Part shown: piece after piece, positions 12,279-24,370 of the stretch
Layout of the letters: the number at the start of each line of letters is the position of its first letter
How positions within the stretch are numbered: position 1 is the first letter of the stretch
NCBI GenBank assembly: GCA_035578905.1
Contig: JAQJVL010000426.1
Span: 90,001 to 154,000 of the forward strand
Length of the DNA: 64,000 nt
Direction: 5' to 3'
From: Stictocephala bisonia
Lineage: Eukaryota; Arthropoda; Insecta; Hemiptera; Membracidae
Translations under genes and position numbers: made by a program
The notes under the pieces: generated by a model
Told to the model about the DNA's origin: nothing
What the model saw: the letters and a program-made list of their open reading frames with translations, nothing else
Databases searched by the model: none

Positions 12279-15002
12279 AATAATTGTAATATTAAAATAA
12301 CTTTATTAAGTAGATTTTTCTTAAATACGTAGTAAAATTTACTATAGATGCTAACTGCCCAAGTAAGAGCTCATATGTTATTTTTCTATGACAGCACTAT
12401 CTCCACTCTCTGGGACGTTTGTAAATATTATAAATTAATGTCGCAATCACAATAGGCCTTTTTCCTTTTGGTGATGTGAATTATTTTCATGATCTTGCAC
12501 GGTTTTTCACATTATTTTACATTCTGTATTATTTTTTTGCTTTTAAAAATATAATTGTTTACCTAATTTACTGTACTTATTATAGCACATTATAGAAAAT
12601 AAATTAAAAAAATCTTCAAATTAAAAAAAAATCCAAATTAGTTTTAAGTCATTAATTGCCTACTTTTCTCTGTGGTAAAAACGTATATACTACATATAAA
12701 TAATGTTTGTGAAACATTGATTAATTAGTTATCATTGGAATTTCATAAATTAATATCAGTGTACATATAGGAAGACTACTGGCTACATTTACCACGACCT
12801 GACATAGCTGTAAGAATGTCTTTATTTTACCTTGGGGAATATAACTCACAGACTTGGCAAGCATTGTTGGACGTTGTTGGAAAAAATCCATTGTGTCCAG
12901 TTTAACTAAACCAAACAAACTTTACAGAAATGTTCAATAAAATATGTGCTTCATTTTATCACGTCTTTATTACATAAGTAATATTTGATTTTGCATTTGA
13001 AAATGTGTTAGTTTACTACTACTACTAGTTTACTTAGGATAAATTACTAAGATTTGATCCTAAATTATTTAACTGCTCAATTTTTAAATAGTCCTGTTAT
13101 AATTTAAGATATTACTATTTTAATTGTAACGACAATATTATAATTGTATTAATTAAAATTTGGTTTGTAACATTAATTTTGTAATTTAATTTAAATGCAT
13201 ATACAAGAAATTGTATAATTTAACATAAATTCACACTATACAATATACTTATTATTTATTATTTTTTAATTAAATTATTTACATGTTATTTTTCTTGGTT
13301 ATAAATGCATTATTACTTTCAGATAAAATACGAAACTGTTGTCGAATTTGAATGTTTCATAAGAATATAAATATAAAAAAGACATTTAAAATTTAAAATT
13401 ATTTTTAAATCCATACAAATCACATAAATCTACAATTTTCATATAGCTTTTTTATAATTATAATTGTTTTTCTCTCATCCACATTCTTATTGTTGAGCAA
13501 TTTCACTTATGACAGAAAACATTACGAGTGTTTCTTAATAATAATTAATGTATGTACCGTTTGCACAGGTATAGTTATACAATTACAATACTTTTTCTTT
13601 TAGGATACCATTTTTATTAGTTTAAAAAAGTAAAAATTCTTAAATAACTCAAGATTTATAATATTAACTTTACTGCTACTTCTTACGGAGTGTAAAAAAG
13701 TTTTATTTATTTTCTCCTTTTCTTACCAACGGGTTGGCTCAAAACATTTCATCTCTGCCTATTTCAAGTCTTACAAAAGAATGTTTCATCCCATTTAACT
13801 TTGCTTCCAGAAAATAACTTTACTGTGCAATATTATTTACTCTTGATTTACGTTTAGCTTGGATTTTACTTCGAATCTCAAAAGTACTGTGTTTTTAAGG
13901 AGGGGGGGGGGGGTAAATTTTTTACTATAGTGTAAACACTGTAAATTATTCTTAACTACTTTATAATCTGCCAATATTAGGAAATTATATATAGAGGAGT
14001 GTCTCAATGGAATTTGATCGGCTAGGAAAATTTGAAATGAACAACCGACCGTTGTAAAGTGAATGCGTAATTTAATTTTGTGCATCTACAATTTATCGAT
14101 CTGGATTGCAACATTTTGCTGGAATCTGAATAATCGTAGTATTTTTACAGTTTTACTCGTTTTAACACAATTAGTTAGAGCTAGATATCGTTATTTCAAA
14201 AACTTTCATTGGGCTAGATTATAAGTTATATATAGTTAATTTTAGTGAGTGGAAACTCCAATTCCAGTCGGACGAGGGTAAGGTTTAAATTTAACAAGAT
14301 GTAAGTTTTATAAGTTGCTAAAGGTCACAGAATCACAAGTCTGGTCTCAGGTTGTAGGATTATCTCTTGGAGAAGATTCCTAATCTCTGACCTAAGGGAG
14401 GATATCTTCCATTGAATATCAAAGCTAGACTTTTATGTGTGAACTAATGGGTTAACTCGGCTTGTAAGGGTAACGTTATTACAAACTGTATATTTATGGG
14501 TGGAGGGGGGGCATGCTCCCCTACCACTGTATGTGTATGATCGTACGTTGTTTTGTATGGGTAGTTTTATAATTTGGTTTGCTATAATTATGATCAACAC
14601 TTTCATTTCCTTATTTATTAATTTTTAATTCCCGGAGTTTTTGGTCAGTGGGACGAACTGGGACCTGGAGTGGACTCTATTAGAAACAGGAACATAATAA
14701 TCTGCTTATTAGTTACATTATTTAAGCTTGATCTATTTTTTTTTTTTTTTTTTTTTTATTTTCTTATATATTATATAGTATCTAAGTAAGAATGCATCCT
14801 CTCATTTATATCATAGCATTTTAATCATGTTCATTTGTTAGTCTTTGATTTTTAGACTATGAAAGGATAATTTGGGAACCCCTAGTTTAACACGACTAGA
14901 CTGTAACAGCAGTAGCTTGAATACTTTCCATAAACTGATGAATTTATGATTTCTTTCACAATGCATTTAACTATTACACATTAAGAGAAAATACTTAACA
15001 GA
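11531..15002. other. AT-rich noncoding stretch with simple repeats
   Basis: No gene supported. Contents noted: an (AT)n tract at 12218-12275, a run of 12 G at 13902-13913, a G-rich patch near 14500-14515 followed by TACCACTGTATGTGTATG (one 28-bp minisatellite-like unit, 14521-14538), and a T tract of about 22 at 14736-14757. A 65-codon minus frame (12721-12918) has fairly ordinary amino-acid composition but no motif I recognise. Confidence 0.55.
12218..12275. repeat. (AT)n microsatellite
   Basis: About 29 uninterrupted AT dinucleotides. Confidence 0.98.
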
Positions 15003-15092
15003 GTAGCTGAATGGCTGTTTAGCATGCACCACAATGTGGGAGATGAATTTCTAGTATTTATTAGAGAGGGATGTCTTATTATTATTATTGAT
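15003..15092 (+). mobile_element. Short tRNA-like SINE remnant
   Basis: GAGTAGCTGAATGGCTGTTT resembles a tRNA 5' half with an A box (TAGCTGAATGG). GAGATGAATTTC about 40 bp later looks like a decayed B box. The segment runs into a (TTA)n tail at 15078-15091. It may be a tRNA-derived retroposon or chance; the B box is poor. Confidence 0.35.
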
Positions 15093-15146
15093 TGCTGTAG
15101 TATCTTATAACTTTATCAAGTTCCAAACTAATACATTTATAAATAA

Positions 15147-15565
15147 CTAGCTGTACCCACCTGTTTCACCAGTCATAATAATGAGTTTCATTATATAATC
15201 GAAATGTGCATCAAGCGTTCAGTTTACACTATATCCAATTATTTATATCCAATTTAGAACAGCTGATGTTACTTATAATTTATTTATGTACTCAATTATT
15301 TTTAATTTTTAAGTTTAGCCTACCACAATGTTATTCAATTAGTTTTTATTTAACATCTGTTAATCACATAAATAAATCAATTACCATAGATCCATAAGGA
15401 TACCGTGGGAATTTTAGAGGCCAATAGGATGGATTCCTGAGGTCGGAGAGGAAAATCCTGTCTTATTGAGCCTCTAGGGACCAATATAAACATATGTCTG
15501 AAATTCCAAGTCAGTTGGACGTATAGTTTTGGATAAGGTGTAATAAGTGTTGGCTTTTATATATA
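15147..15565 (-). mobile_element. Helitron remnant, reversed
   Basis: On the minus strand the 3' end reads ATTATGACTGGTGAAACAGG then TGGGTACAGCTAG, next to host T. This matches the end of the 10943-11530 Helitron (ATTATGACCGGCGAAGCGGG, then CGAGTACAGCTAG). The other edge reads ATATATATAAAAGCC on the minus strand, like the Helitron 5' end, but the exact TC start is not preserved. It abuts the left member of the inverted repeat pair, so it appears to have landed inside that repeat. Confidence 0.65.
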
Positions 15566-15706
15566 TTAACAATTATTTAAGGTATGTGGTACAAAGTACC
15601 CGTGTCAGGACAATAAGCCCATGTAACAAGTAAAACTCAGAGAAGAGACATTACCATTATAAAGTCAAATCCAAGCTGGCAATCCAATCAAGTGCGTCTA
15701 TTCAAT
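15566..15706 (+). repeat. 140-bp repeat, left member of an inverted pair
   Basis: TTAACAATTATTTAAGGTAT through AGTGCGTCTATTCAAT is nearly the reverse complement of 18835-18977, with only a few mismatches. It is cut on the left by the Helitron remnant and on the right by the 15712-16755 foldback. Confidence 0.85.
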
Positions 15707-15711
15707 CTATA

Positions 15712-16755
15712 TGTGGAGTGTTGAAAAAGTATGGAACCCCCTTCATATCTCTTAATTAGGTCCCGATAAGTGGTTGAGATTTAGTGTACCTCTGCAAAAT
15801 GTTTTTTCTATCTTTTGATGCAGTTTGTGGTTGTGTTCAACCTATAGAGGGGGGCCCGTGTAGGATATTCTAAAAAGCTTAAATTAAAAACTATAATGAG
15901 TTGCCCATCATTTTAAAGCTTAATTTTTTCTGAATAAGACACCACAAGATTCGAACTAAAAGAACCATCCTTTCAGAAATTGTGACTGGTTAATATTTCT
16001 TTGCAGAGGATCTTGAAAAAGTATGGAACTACCTTCATTTCTCATAAATGGGTGCAGATAAATAATTCAGACTTAGTACGAATCTGATGAACGTTTTTTC
16101 TATCTTTTGATGCAGTTTATAATTTTATTTACCTAGAGGGGAGGATCCATGGAGGATATTGTAAAAAAAATTTAATGAAAGACTGGGATGAGTTGCCAGT
16201 CATTTTTAAACCTGTTTTTTTTTAATAAAATGCCACAAGTTTCAAGTCAAAAGATCCACCCTTTTAGAAATGGCGACTGGTTAACCTTTCGTATTAGTGA
16301 TATTTGAGTGGGAATTCGATGTTGTAAAAGCCAGTTCCATTCTAGGAGTTATTTGTACCATTATGTCAATAATATCATTTTAAGATAATTTTCTATTTGT
16401 TTAATCAAATACATAGGTTCATAACTGGCTTTTACAACATGTTGAATCCCACTCAAGCATCACAGCTAAGAAATACTAACCAGTTGCTATTTCTGATAGG
16501 GTGGTTCTTTTAACTTGAAACTTATGGTGTCTTATTCAGAAAAAGATTGACTTTAAATGATGAGCAACTCATTATAGCCTTTCATTTGAACTTTTTACTA
16601 TATCCTCTCCAGGCCCTCCCCTGTAAGTTGAAAAGAATTCAAAACTTCATTAAAAGATAGAACAGACGTTCTGTAGAGGTATACTAAATCTCAATATTTA
16701 ATTGGACCCATTTAAGAGAAATGAAGGTTGTTCCATACTTTTCCAACACCCTGTG
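15712..16755. mobile_element. Composite foldback transposon (about 1.04 kb)
   Basis: Flanked by TA. The left end TGTGGAGTGTTGAAAAAGTA pairs with the reverse complement of the right end CACAGGGTGTTGGAAAAGTA. The left arm has two direct copies of a roughly 300-bp unit (15720-16010 and 16010-16345). Each begins TTGAAAAAGTATGGAAC and passes TTCTATCTTTTGATGCAGTT and a GACTGGTTAA block. The right arm has one inverted copy. The inner AAAAGCCAGTT segments at about 16327 and 16425 also pair. No coding capacity. The terminal CAGGGTGTTGG type and TA site suggest a mariner-superfamily MITE. Confidence 0.82.
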
Positions 16756-16965
16756 TATAATATATATTACACATAACCAGAAAAGAAAATATAGTTACAC
16801 AGCTATTATTTAGAATGAACAAAGTTTAAATTACTTCTACTTTAACCGACTTTACCAAAACTAACTGATAGGTTATTACATGATTTAAACAGAATCAAAC
16901 AACAGTTTTAATATTATTTACGTTTAGAGTAATCAATAAAGTGCATTTGGTTTATGATGTATTGT

Positions 16966-17175
16966 TTAAGGGATATCGGTATTGTGATCTAGGTGATACT
17001 CCCCATCTATGACGCAATCATTCAGTTTTACTGTCACTGCAGATGGTGGTGCACGTCTTAGTGTACAGTTAAATGTATAGGAACGTCTATTGAAGCTATT
17101 GTTGATATACATTCCTACATCCAATAATACATTATTCCTAGATGTTACTATATTTTTAATATTTGATAGTAACAA
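16966..17175 (-). repeat. Unidentified low-copy repeat, partly open on the minus strand
   Basis: The segment CCCATCTATGACGCAATCAT, TCAGTTTTACTGTCACTGCA recurs in two diverged copies at 23.87-24.06 kb. On the minus strand a 69-codon frame is open here and includes CTLRRAPPSAVTVKLNDC. One of the copies near 23.9 kb reads CAIEPSPQAAETVKLSY in the corresponding frame, while the other has stops. It could be a decayed mobile element or a decayed duplicated exon. I cannot name it. Confidence 0.45.
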
Positions 17176-18309
17176 AATATCATTATAAATTGTATTAAAC
17201 CTATATACCTGGTTTTATTTGCTTTGTTTTGTAATGGTTTCGTATTACTTTAAAACCAAAATGCTGTGTTTTCTAAGTGTATAAATAAATTAATGAACTT
17301 ATGCATAATTTTACACAATAAATTTAAATGTATGGTGTTTTTATACCTTCACTACTTACAACAAAACTTACATGTTTACAAAGGTACTAAAGTATTATGC
17401 GGATAATATTTTTTAACATTATTTAGTATATCACAGTTTATACATTTTTAAATAAAGTTTTTTATTGTTTGAATTTAAATAGAATATACCTAATTTTTCT
17501 TTTAACAAAAGGAAAACACTTCATAAATCTTACCCCAAAAATATTATTTTTCTTATTCAAGTTTTTTTTTTTTTTTATCATATAAGTGCTGTAAATAAAA
17601 TTGTAAAAAAGTCACTGGAACGTAAAATAACGTTTAACTTATGACAAAGAATTGTAAGTATGTGCAAAGAGGGAACTGCGGAGAAGACGTTAAACTTTGC
17701 TGCAGTAGATTTATGACGTAGATTGCAGTTGTGTTATGATGTCATGAAAAGTCTCCGCAACCTTATGGTTGGCCATCTCAACGTGTGTTTTATTGGTGAT
17801 TTTGTATGATGTTATTGTGTGGCTTGGTTTCCAGTTGTGATTGCCTAACAAAAGCCTTAATTGCATTTGCCAATTAAAGCTTTTGTTTTGCCAGTTCATG
17901 ATCATTAAAATCAATATCTATTACTTAAGTACTATTTATTATGTCCCATAATATAGTTAAATACATTAAATAACCTCTTAATTGTCTTAATTAATTTTTA
18001 TTGCGTAAAATTAGGACTGTTTCAGTTTTATCGTTACATACGTTTTAAAGCATGCCAAAAGCTTTTGTTTAAATATGACATAATTAACAATTTATTGAAA
18101 TTTATAACCGTATCTAAAATAAAATTTACTATCTGTAAATTCAAAACGAACATACCTTCCACAAATTTAGATTCTTAAACTAAAATTTAAATTCATTTTT
18201 ACAGTTCCAGACTATTTACAAATTAGATCTAATTAATTAATTACTTTTTATTAAGAGTAATTAAATAATTACTTAAATAATTACATAAGATTACCTATTA
18301 ATACTCTTA
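17176..18309. other. AT-rich stretch
   Basis: No gene assigned. A minus frame at 17711-17914 (67 codons, ending GNHNWKPSHTITSYK and onward) has mixed composition but no recognised domain and no convincing splice or poly(A) signals. T-rich run near 17563-17577. Confidence 0.5.
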
Positions 18310-18405
18310 AATTATATAATTATGGAATGACGATTATCGTATATACAAATATTTATTATGGAATGAAGACTATCGTATGTACATACATTTATTATAGAAT
18401 TAAAT
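18310..18405 (-). repeat. Two inverted units of the 20.7-kb minisatellite
   Basis: TTATTATGGAATGAAGACTA followed by TCGTATGTACATACATT is the reverse complement of the 36-bp unit tandemly repeated at 20650-21236. About two diverged units are present. Confidence 0.8.
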
Positions 18406-18453
18406 GTTTTAGTTTCCAAGTCCTAAAGTAGTGTTTGAGAACATTAAGGTAAT

Positions 18454-18720
18454 CAGTGATAGTTCAACCAATGTTGTGTGTGTCAGGCTTGTCAGATAGC
18501 TGAAAATCAAACCAATACTACGTGGATCGGATTTTAGGAATGCTCGATATCCCTTAGTTGTCCTGGCTATTGGACTAATTATAAATAGCTCTTTCTGAGT
18601 AACAATTGACCTTAGTTGGTAACAATGACCACACTTGGTTATCAACACACATTACACTCATTCGCCCTTTAATTTTTCCCATATATTAACGATCCGAACC
18701 TTACTAATAATTAATGAATT
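18454..18720 (+). mobile_element. Long SINE-like repeat, 5'-truncated (copy C)
   Basis: Shares CAGGCTTGTCAGATAGCTGA, TACTACGTGGATCGGATTTT, CCTGGCTATTGGACTAATTA and the TTAGTTGGTAACAATGACCA tail with the other copies, ending near an AATTAATGAATT tail. The head is missing. Confidence 0.68.
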
Positions 18721-18834
18721 ATTTTTCTGAAGTACCTTTCTTCATATACCAGAGCAATATACTGTTAGGACGTCAGCTGTGTATACTTGGGAAGGTAAAA
18801 GAGCAATATTTTGGGTTTGTCTAGTCTTCCCAAT

Positions 18835-18977
18835 ATTGAATAGACGCACTTGATTGGATTGCCAGCTTGGATTTAACTTTGTAATGGTAAATGTCTCTTT
18901 TCTGAGTTTTACTTGTTACTTGGGCTTATTGTCTTGACACGGGTACTTTGTACTACATACCTTAAATAATTGTTAAT
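18835..18977 (-). repeat. 140-bp repeat, right member of an inverted pair
   Basis: Reverse complement of 15566-15706. The stretch TTACTTGGGCTTATTGTC within it also occurs almost unchanged at 19544-19561 (CTACTTGGGCTTATTGTC). Confidence 0.85.
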
Positions 18978-19761
18978 GTGACGAACCAAGCTCCGTACTA
19001 TATTCTGTATATATTCAGGATAAGTCAGTCCCTAACCAACAAACAAATGTCTTCTATATAATTATTACACTCATCATCCCGAGGATTATTGATTTGTAAG
19101 TTGAATGAAGTAAATATATATTAGATTATATCTTATATTAACATAAATAGCATTAATATTTTAAAAACCCATTTGTATTCCAAGTTACATTGATAAATGA
19201 CTAAAAATCTAATAGATATTAGTAAAAGTCTATTTAAAAAAAACTGTAACTACGTAAATGTTTGAATAAGCAGTTACACGTTTGTGGCTTAGAAGGTCAT
19301 CTGTGGTTATCTTATCCTACATAGTTATCATTCTTCACCTCAGGTTTACTACTATGCAGCTTGTTGTGAATTATAACTCACAATTAAATGTTAAGTATTT
19401 TACAAGTTAGTGAAGATTAAACCCCCTTCTAGAATCCGATCATTATTGAAAATCGTTGGATTTCTTATAATTTCTCGTGTTGCATTGTAATATTTTTATA
19501 CAGTATATGAGAGTTTTGACGGGAGTCGGTATTAAACTGGTTCCTACTTGGGCTTATTGTCCTGACCCACCCACCCACCAAGACACACACAGTGCTGATG
19601 AACACGGGAATAAAGAATGTCATCCCTGTTTGGCTCAATATCTGAGTGCATTCTTTGCAACTACTATAAATAAGGTTGTTAGTGAACAACAGTGAGAAAA
19701 AATTTCACTGTCATTTATTAACAAATATAGTTTATAAATAGAATATTGTGTTACATATTAC
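18978..19761. other. Stretch without a recognised gene
   Basis: Contains a short match to the 140-bp repeat at 19544-19564, followed by CCCACCCACCCACCA. The plus frame 19507-19695 (including LVPTWAYCPDPPTHQD) has balanced composition but overlaps this repeat match, and I do not recognise it. Confidence 0.5.
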
Positions 19762-20190
19762 TGTTAGATTTTATTTGTATCGTTATTTCTTTGGATTATA
19801 CATACGTTACATGCACATCATTGATTTCATTTGTTTTTTGTTTTTATTTATTTGTTGAATTGTTCATAGTCTATATAGTATTTAATATTATTTATTTATT
19901 GCTGATTTATGGTATATTTGTTTTATATAGTTATGTATATTATTTATTTCTTTATTTCCATTGTGTTTATTGCTGTTAGGTTTTATTTATTGTTATTTGT
20001 ATCGTTATTTCTTTGGATTATACATATGTTACATGCACATAGTTGATTTAATTTGTTTTTATTTTTATTTATTTGTTGAATTGTTCATAGTCCAAACAGT
20101 ATTTAATCTTGTTTATTTACTGCCGATTTATAGTATATCTATTTTATATAGTTATGTATATTATTTATTTATTTATTTCAATTGTGTCAA
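19762..20190. repeat. Tandem duplication, two units of about 211-217 bp
   Basis: Both units contain TTTGTATCGTTATTTCTTTG, GGATTATACATA, TTACATGCACAT, TTTGTTGAATTGTTCATAGT and TTTTATATAGTTATGTATAT in order. Unit 1 starts near 19762 and unit 2 near 19973. The units are about 90% alike. The open frames across it are rich in Tyr, Phe, Leu and Ile because the sequence is T-rich. I do not call a gene. Confidence 0.88.
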
Positions 20191-20649
20191 TATTTAATGC
20201 TTTGAGGCTCGTGTGGAGTTAGGACTACCAGTCGTGATCCAGGAGGAAGTTTTAAACAATCAAACAACTAATTGATATAGACTCCAAAATAACATAAAAA
20301 TTAGGACTACTGATATAAAAAATTACATTTTTGAAAAAGAAAATTGGTTTTTATAATAAATAACAAATGTTATTTGGTTTCCTTTAACTATGTTTCCTTG
20401 GTGCTTGTTGATTTGCTCATTTATTTTTGTTTTTTTTATTAGTTACTTTAAGATTAATAAAAGATATTTCATTATGATAAAATTAGTTGATCTCTCAAAT
20501 AGCTATATGCTGGAGGGATTAAAAAAGACACTGCAATGTAATATCAATTTAATAAATAATAAATGATTTTGAATTTGAATCATACCATCATTTAATCAAA
20601 ACTACTATGTTGTTACTAGTGAAACTGAATGTTTATTTGATCACCAACG

Positions 20650-21236
20650 TACCATATAATCTTCATTTTATAATAAAGGTATGTACATACGAAAATCTTC
20701 ATTACATAATACTAAATGTATTTACATACAGTAATCTTTATACTATGATAAATGTATGTACATACGATAATCTTCATTCCATAATAAATGTATGTACATA
20801 CGAATATCTTCATTCTATAATAAATGTATTAACATACGATAATCTTCATACCATAATAAATGTATTTACATACGATAATCTCCATTCCATAATAAATGTA
20901 TGTACATACTATATTCTTCATTCCGTAATAAATGTGTATACATACGATAATCTTCATTCCATAAATAAATGTATGTACTTACTATAATCTTCATTCCATT
21001 ATAAATATATGTATATACGATAATCTTTGTTCTATAATAAATGTATTTGCATACGATAAACTTCATTCCATGATAAATATATGTACATATGATAATCTTC
21101 ATTCCATAATTCATGTATTTACATACGATAATCTTCATTCCATAATAAATGTATTTACATACGATAATCTAAATTCCATAATAAATGTATTTACATACGA
21201 TAGTCTTCATTCCATAGTAAATGTATGCACAAACAT
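20650..21236. repeat. 36-bp minisatellite, about 16 diverged units
   Basis: Units of the form TAATCTTCATTCCATAATAA followed by ATGTATGTACATACGA. Units are diverged (about 80-95%), some with one-base indels, so the array is older than the 9-kb one. In-frame reading gives repeats such as INVCTYDNLHSI, which I treat as an artefact. Two units of the same family lie inverted at 18.3 kb. Confidence 0.92.
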
Positions 21237-23864
21237 TAACATTTATTTCACGTTACAAATGTATCATATGCATAAAACAATTACAATAGTAACTGATTTA
21301 CTGCTTCTTTATTTCTGTGGGGTCGACTTTAGTTTAAGCTGTTTCTACTAAATCATTTTAACAATTAAATTCGAACAATATTTTTAACAATGTAATTAAA
21401 ATTTACCACCCATCAGTATATCTCTTACTTTATTACTTGACCTTTAGTTATCCATCTGTAACTCATTTTTTACTTTGATTATATCTGCAAAATTAATCAA
21501 TGGCTAGAATATTATTTAATTTAAATAAAATAAAACATAATTAAAACTTATATTTAATTGGTTATATAGTTACAAACATTTTGCTTTCTTCTTTTTATCT
21601 CTTGTCTTGCAACGGTAGTGGAATTTTTTATTCTATAATTAACGTTGTTATGGGATGATAACACTTTTCTTATACCACACTTAGTAACAGTAATATTTCC
21701 TAAAAATATATGGCCTATAATGGAATTTGTTAACTAAATACTTAATATGTTAATAATAAACAGTCCATCACGCAAACAAGGTTTATTTCATAGTTATTTT
21801 TCACTTATGTCTAGTTGAAATTTCATTAATATAGCTGATATACAATATGTTTTCATTGTTAAATCTTATAATTATTGCTAATAAATGTACACATTCTTTT
21901 TAAATTATTCCAGGCAATAATTCAATCCTATAAATTATAGTTAAAATGACTAAGTTTACTGTTGAATCATATTAATGTATATTTAACAGTCGATATTTTG
22001 TTAGTATTTATTTAATTTTAAACGTTATTAGGTTAAATTTAACTTTGGAAGCAAATTGGTAAAACCTACACTCAGGTTGTTAGTTCATAAAACAGGATAT
22101 GATCTTAAACATTTTATTTACGGTCAACCATAAACTTCAAATATATATTTTTTAATGATTGGCTTTAGTCTACATTTTATTTCATTTTTGTTCAACGTAT
22201 ATTTTTTGCCATAACAGTGATTGTTGAGTTTAGTACTTAAACTGATTTTTTTTTTTTTTTTTTTTTTTGTGTGTATTGCTGACTCTTACTAAACTACTTT
22301 TAGTTGTTAGTATTAATAAAGTTTATAATTTTATGTTTACTTATATAAGACCTAATTGTGGTTGTTTATTTTTATCAGATATACATATATTTGGTTTAAC
22401 ATACAACCTCTTTTTTCGACATTTGTTAGACTATATACGACTAACCAGTAAATAATTTCATGACAGCCGGGACCTATATAATATAAAATTATTAAAATAT
22501 AACTATTAGCAAACACTTATCAGTTATTTGTACTAATATTGAGTTATTATGAATAAATTTATAGGTATAGTTTTCAGAGATTTTTAATTAATAGATTATA
22601 GACATTGTTTCAGAGTTCGGCATTGTTCAGGATTTATCATTGTTTACCTCTACTATCTTACCTTAACTTAGAAACTCCATTACCCGCTGAAAGGAACCTT
22701 TAAAGACTTTAAATTACCTTAGGTTTTAATCGGTAAGAGGTTCGTATAAATAATACCTTTACAATTACAAATTTCGTAAAAACTTAATTTGAATTATACT
22801 CTAAAAATATAATGTATTTGTCTACCATATAGACAGTTATGTGTCAATATTGTGACAGCGACATTAGAATATGTTATTTTGTGATTTATTTAAAATTATT
22901 GTCTTACATGTGCAAAAATATAATTAAAAATCACCAATAAACAACTCCTCCGTGCAAAAGAGCAGCACAATTTTGTGCTATTTAATACAATCCAAAATTA
23001 CAACATCAACAATTTTAACATATTTATTAACTGAATCATTCCATTAAAAGTACATTATTAGCATAAAATATCAATAAAATACAAATATTATATATAAGCT
23101 ATTGGGAAATAGTGCAATTATAAGTTACAAGTTTTAAGTATTTGTATTATTCTTCTCACTATTCCTAAATTTACTTTAAGTATCTAAATAGTTTTAATCA
23201 CAATTAAGAGGTGTTGACCTTAATGAAAACTAGATGCATACAAAGATAATTAATATTATTTTCTTATTCTATTGAAACGCATTACAACTGAGGTTTTTCG
23301 TTTGTTGTAGTCTCGACAGTAAAAAATCACCTTTCTTATGTTATACCTAAAAAAATAAACCAAACCTTTTTAAGCATACAAATCAATTAGGTTTAGTTTA
23401 TGAATTAATATTACACATGTATTTAATTACTTGCATAATAATGAGACATACAGAGAGCATGTGTTACATACAAGTTATTTATTACAGCGAGATAAGTGTC
23501 TAGCATACGACAAAAATATTTGACAGAAATCAAATATTCGTAAATTCCTTGTCATAAACTTTATTACGTCCTTATATAATGTAATTGCTATAACAAGTAC
23601 ATATTGCTAATTTAAAAAATAAAATGTATTTAACACCAAAAACTAAAAAGCATGCAATAAAATTAAATAGTTTTGGCAAGTTACATGAGACTAATACAAG
23701 TTCTTTTATTCCTAAAATCAACGGAAGAAAAACAGTTATAATTTCTTACTTATAACTCAATTAACTAAATTAAATGGCAAACATTTCTATGTATTATTTA
23801 GAAAAATATTTGTAAATGTAGACGCGTTTAAAAAGCTATTAACCATTAAGCTGATCCCCATCTA
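21237..23864. other. AT-rich noncoding stretch
   Basis: No gene seen. A T tract of about 20 lies at 22249-22268. Confidence 0.55.
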
Positions 23865-24060
23865 AGATAATGGTAGCTCAGTTTTACTGTCTCTGCAGCT
23901 TGTGGTGAAGGTTCTATTGCACAATATATCATATTAAAGCTTATATAGCTCTCATGGGAAGTCTTGTGAGACATAATTGGTATTACACATCTAAGTTATG
24001 ATCGTTTAGGTTTACACTACCTCTGCAGATTGTAGTTAATGTTTCATTGCACAGTAAAAT
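23865..24060. repeat. Two diverged units (period about 118 bp) of an unnamed repeat
   Basis: CATCTAAGATAATGGTAGCT ... CTCTGCAGCTTGTGGTGAAG ... TATTGCACA is followed about 118 bp later by CATCTAAGTTATGATCGTTT ... CTCTGCAGATTGTAGTTAAT ... CATTGCACA. The same pattern occurs once at 16.98-17.07 kb. Confidence 0.6.
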
Positions 24061-24370
24061 ATGTTTAACTGCAGAAGTCTCAGTTGTTATACAAATTAGA
24101 CGTATAAATTTAATTTTTGATGTATGTATTATATAATTAACCAAATTTGAAAAAATACTGTGTCATTTTTGGTCGGTGTTTTTAACGGTACCCACAAAAT
24201 GTAGTAGGCACATTTTGTCATAATGTTTAAAAATAATAAAGCCAAGCTAAACTAAAGCTAAAGTTAAGCATTTTTATTTAATTCCAGTATGTCACTTTTG
24301 TTACACGTATACTTGTTAAATAGATATGCGATTCGTCGTATTGGTACCTAATTTAGCATTATCTGTTATA

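Noticed and set aside
13837..14085. 82-codon minus frame over the G12 tract
   Set aside because: Crosses a homopolymer (poly-Pro); no motif.
20607..21351. Open frames with INVCTYDNLHSI-type repeats
   Set aside because: Minisatellite translation; unit indels break the frame.
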